This document shows, one piece after another, positions 17,899-19,580 of a stretch of DNA of 19,580 bases (its first letter is position 1; the number at the start of each line of letters is the position of its first letter). Made by a program: the position numbers and the translations under genes. Origin of the DNA: Neovahlkampfia damariscottae (Eukaryota; Heterolobosea; Selenaionea; Neovahlkampfiida; Neovahlkampfiidae); contig JABLTG010000228.1 of NCBI GenBank assembly GCA_016618085.1, forward strand, positions 1-19,580, given 5' to 3'. The notes under the pieces are model-generated. The model had not been told where the DNA came from. It was given only the letters and a program-made list of their open reading frames with translations, and did not search any database.

Positions 17899-17915
17899 AT
17901 AAATCTTGACAAAAT
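17500..17915 (+). repeat. Near-identical duplicated tract, P450 copy 1
   Basis: Matches 19164-19579 at a constant offset of 1664 bp with only two differences (17577 and 17580). It covers the C-terminal coding part, stop codon and 17 bp of 3' flank. Similarity breaks at 17916, and the window ends at the matching point. Confidence 0.9.
17898..17903 (+). terminator. AATAAA overlapping stop of P450 gene 1
   Basis: Stop TAA 17896-17898 shares its last base with AATAAA. The same arrangement occurs at 19562-19567 in copy 2. Confidence 0.4.
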
Positions 17916-17950
17916 TTAAAATAACCTTCAAGAATGGAAAAATGAATAGT

Positions 17951-17955
17951 CCAAT
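17951..17955 (+). promoter_or_regulatory. CCAAT box of P450 gene 2
   Basis: CCAAT ends 31 nt before the ATG at 17987, inside an intergenic gap of only 88 bp, so the whole promoter of copy 2 and the 3' end of copy 1 must fit there. Confidence 0.45.
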
Positions 17956-17986
17956 CAGATCGATTTTTAACTTGAAGTTGTAAAAC

Positions 17987-19562
17987 ATGGTGACATTATT
18001 TTTATCTGTGTTGATTGTATTGATGTACATTATTTGGAAGTTGATAAAACAACTAATTTTCAGACAAAAGTTCTTTCACCTCCTTCAAAAATCTAAAACT
18101 AAAAATTTTACAATTTTACCAACAAACTTTGGAATTGGACAATTTTTTGAATTCATAAATTTGTCAGAAAAAACGTATAAACATTGGTCACAAGAATCTT
18201 TCAAAGGTGATGACACAGCTGTATTGAATTTACTTTTGCAACCATACTTACTTTCATCAGATCCAGAAGTTATAAAACAAATCACCATTACCAACAGATT
18301 ACCAAAAGCAACAGCTATTTATGATTTACTGAAACCTGTTTTTGGGAATGGTATTTTATTGTCAAGTGGTGAACTTTGGAAACAAGAAAGAACATTAATC
18401 AATCCAATTTTTACTCCTCAAAATGTAACTTTTTCAGAATCAAATAACTTTATTTTAGGTCAGTAGATTGATAGATACAATGGAAATACACACAAATAAA
18501 GCAGTAGAAAATTGGAAAATTGCTGGAAAGGCTGATTTTTGTGTAGAAATGTCTCAATTGACTTTAGAGATCATATCTGAATCGTACGTCGATTTTTAAT
18601 ATTCTAATTTGAAAATAGAGCGTTTGGTGATGCTTCAGAGCAAAAGGAAACCGCAAAGTTATGGGATGATTTGAATAAGAATTTCACACCTTATGTATTT
18701 TTAGCCCTTGTCATTCCACTTTCAATAGTAGATCTTTTACCATTACCCTTTGTCAATAAAGTGAAAAATTCCACAAAAACAATGAAGGATAATATCAAAA
18801 AATTAATGAAAGAAAGAAGAGTTAAGATTGAAAATGGCACTGACGATTCACCGGATTTATTATCTTTGTTAATGACTGCAGAACTTGATGGAAATAAAAT
18901 TCCAGATGAATTGGTTATTGATGAATCATTTACTTTCTTGTTTGCAGGACATGACGTAAGTCTTTTTTGACACTTTTAATTTTTTAAAGACCACTTCTTC
19001 ATTAGTTTCCAATACAATTTATTTACTTTGTTGTTATCCAGAAATCCAAGAAAAATTAAGAGATGAAATAAATTACAAATTAAAGGATAAAAAACATGTG
19101 AGTTACAAAGACATTGAAAATTTGGATTATCTTCATAAAGTGGTCAACGAGTCATTGAGAATCATTCCACCAGTTCCAGAAATTGACAGAGAAACTGAAA
19201 AAGATATGTTTGTTGGTGATATGTTCGTACCAAAAGGAACTATGATTGGAATCAATATTTATGGATTACATCATAATCCAAAAATTTGGAAAGATCCATA
19301 TTCATTCAATCCTGATCGTTGGAATGAAGATAATTTGAAAGATATTCCAAATTTAAGATATTCATTCATTCCATTTTCAGTTGGTCCAAGAGATTGTGTT
19401 GGAAAAATATTTGCTAAAGCTGAAGGACCTTTAATTCTTTCATTAATTTTAAGAAATTTCAAAGTTGAATTTGATGATGGATTTTCAAAAGATGATGTTA
19501 TTTTAGATTTTGAATCCATTGTTAGACCAAAAGAATTAAAAGTTAAATTGACAACTTTATAA
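17987..19562 (+). CDS. Cytochrome P450, tandem copy 2 (490 aa, four exons)
   Basis: Exons 17987-18424, 18459-18583, 18619-18955 and 18990-19562; introns of 34, 35 and 34 nt at exactly the same codon positions as copy 1. Exons 2, 3 and 4 have identical lengths in both copies (125, 337 and 573 nt); exon 1 is 15 nt shorter. It has an N-terminal anchor, AGHDTT at 297-302, ExxR at 354-357 (ESLR), FNPDRW and the heme Cys436. The first three exons have diverged (for example MVTLFLSVLIVLMY against MSLWTLFLSILSF at the start), while the C-terminal ~130 residues are the same except one Ile/Met change. Substrate-recognition regions in the N-terminal half differ, so specificity may differ. Intron 2 has a clear TTCTAAT branch-like site. 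Confidence 0.93.
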
Positions 19563-19579
19563 ATAAATCTTGACAAAAT
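19164..19579 (+). repeat. Near-identical duplicated tract, P450 copy 2
   Basis: Partner of 17500-17915; 416 bp with two mismatches. Sequence just upstream (for example 19141-19163 against 17477-17499) has many differences, giving a sharp left boundary. Confidence 0.9.
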
Positions 19580-19580
19580 G

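Noticed and set aside
17607-17912. 101-aa minus-strand ORFs at 17607-17912 and 19271-19576
   Set aside because: Antisense to the P450 heme-binding exon; they are identical only because the two P450 tracts are identical.
1-19580. tRNA, rRNA, CRISPR array, bacterial operon or phage features
   Set aside because: None seen; introns, polyadenylation signals and gene families point to nuclear eukaryotic DNA.

Overview
The window looks like nuclear DNA of an A+T-rich, compact unicellular eukaryote. Genes are split by tiny GT...AG introns (33-44 nt in every intron I could place with confidence). There is a decayed Ty3/gypsy-type retrotransposon, a Vps55/LEPROT membrane-trafficking protein and two ER-type cytochromes P450. 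P450s need O2, so the organism is probably aerobic. I cannot name the lineage. The code is standard: an 8.3-kb reading frame has no internal stop, so TAA, TAG and TGA are all real stops.

Layout: (1) 1-4480 holds a broken LTR retrotransposon on the + strand (gag with zinc knuckle, aspartic protease, reverse transcriptase, RNase H, integrase), with at least 12 in-frame stops and about 4 frame breaks. It is flanked by a 28-bp direct repeat and has an LTR-like 3' end. (2) 4480-4922 is non-coding. (3) 4923-5493 is a four-exon VPS55/LEPROT gene. (4) 5613-6206 is a four-exon GuaD-type guanine deaminase gene, whose catalytic PCPMC motif only appears after removing a 37-nt intron. (5) 6219-7247, minus strand, is a two-exon gene for a 328-aa protein I do not recognise, ending 12 bp from the deaminase stop. 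(6) 7440-15743, minus strand, encodes a 2767-aa protein of the DUF6606/DUF3638/DUF3645 type, a conserved but functionally uncharacterised family with helicase-like NTPase motifs. (7) 15744-16308 is intergenic and holds one possible tiny spliced gene. (8) 16309-17898 and 17987-19562 are tandem four-exon P450 paralogues. Their last ~416 bp, including the stop and 3' flank, are almost identical, which indicates recent gene conversion or an expanding tandem array.

The genes do not form an obvious pathway; this is a gene-dense eukaryotic neighbourhood. The most coherent signal is a shared minimal gene architecture. All six genes have a CCAAT or ATTGG pentamer about 9-50 nt before the start codon. 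All introns are 33-44 nt and give a premature stop if retained. In five of six genes an AATAAA overlaps the stop codon. The largest unknown function is the giant DUF3638 NTPase.
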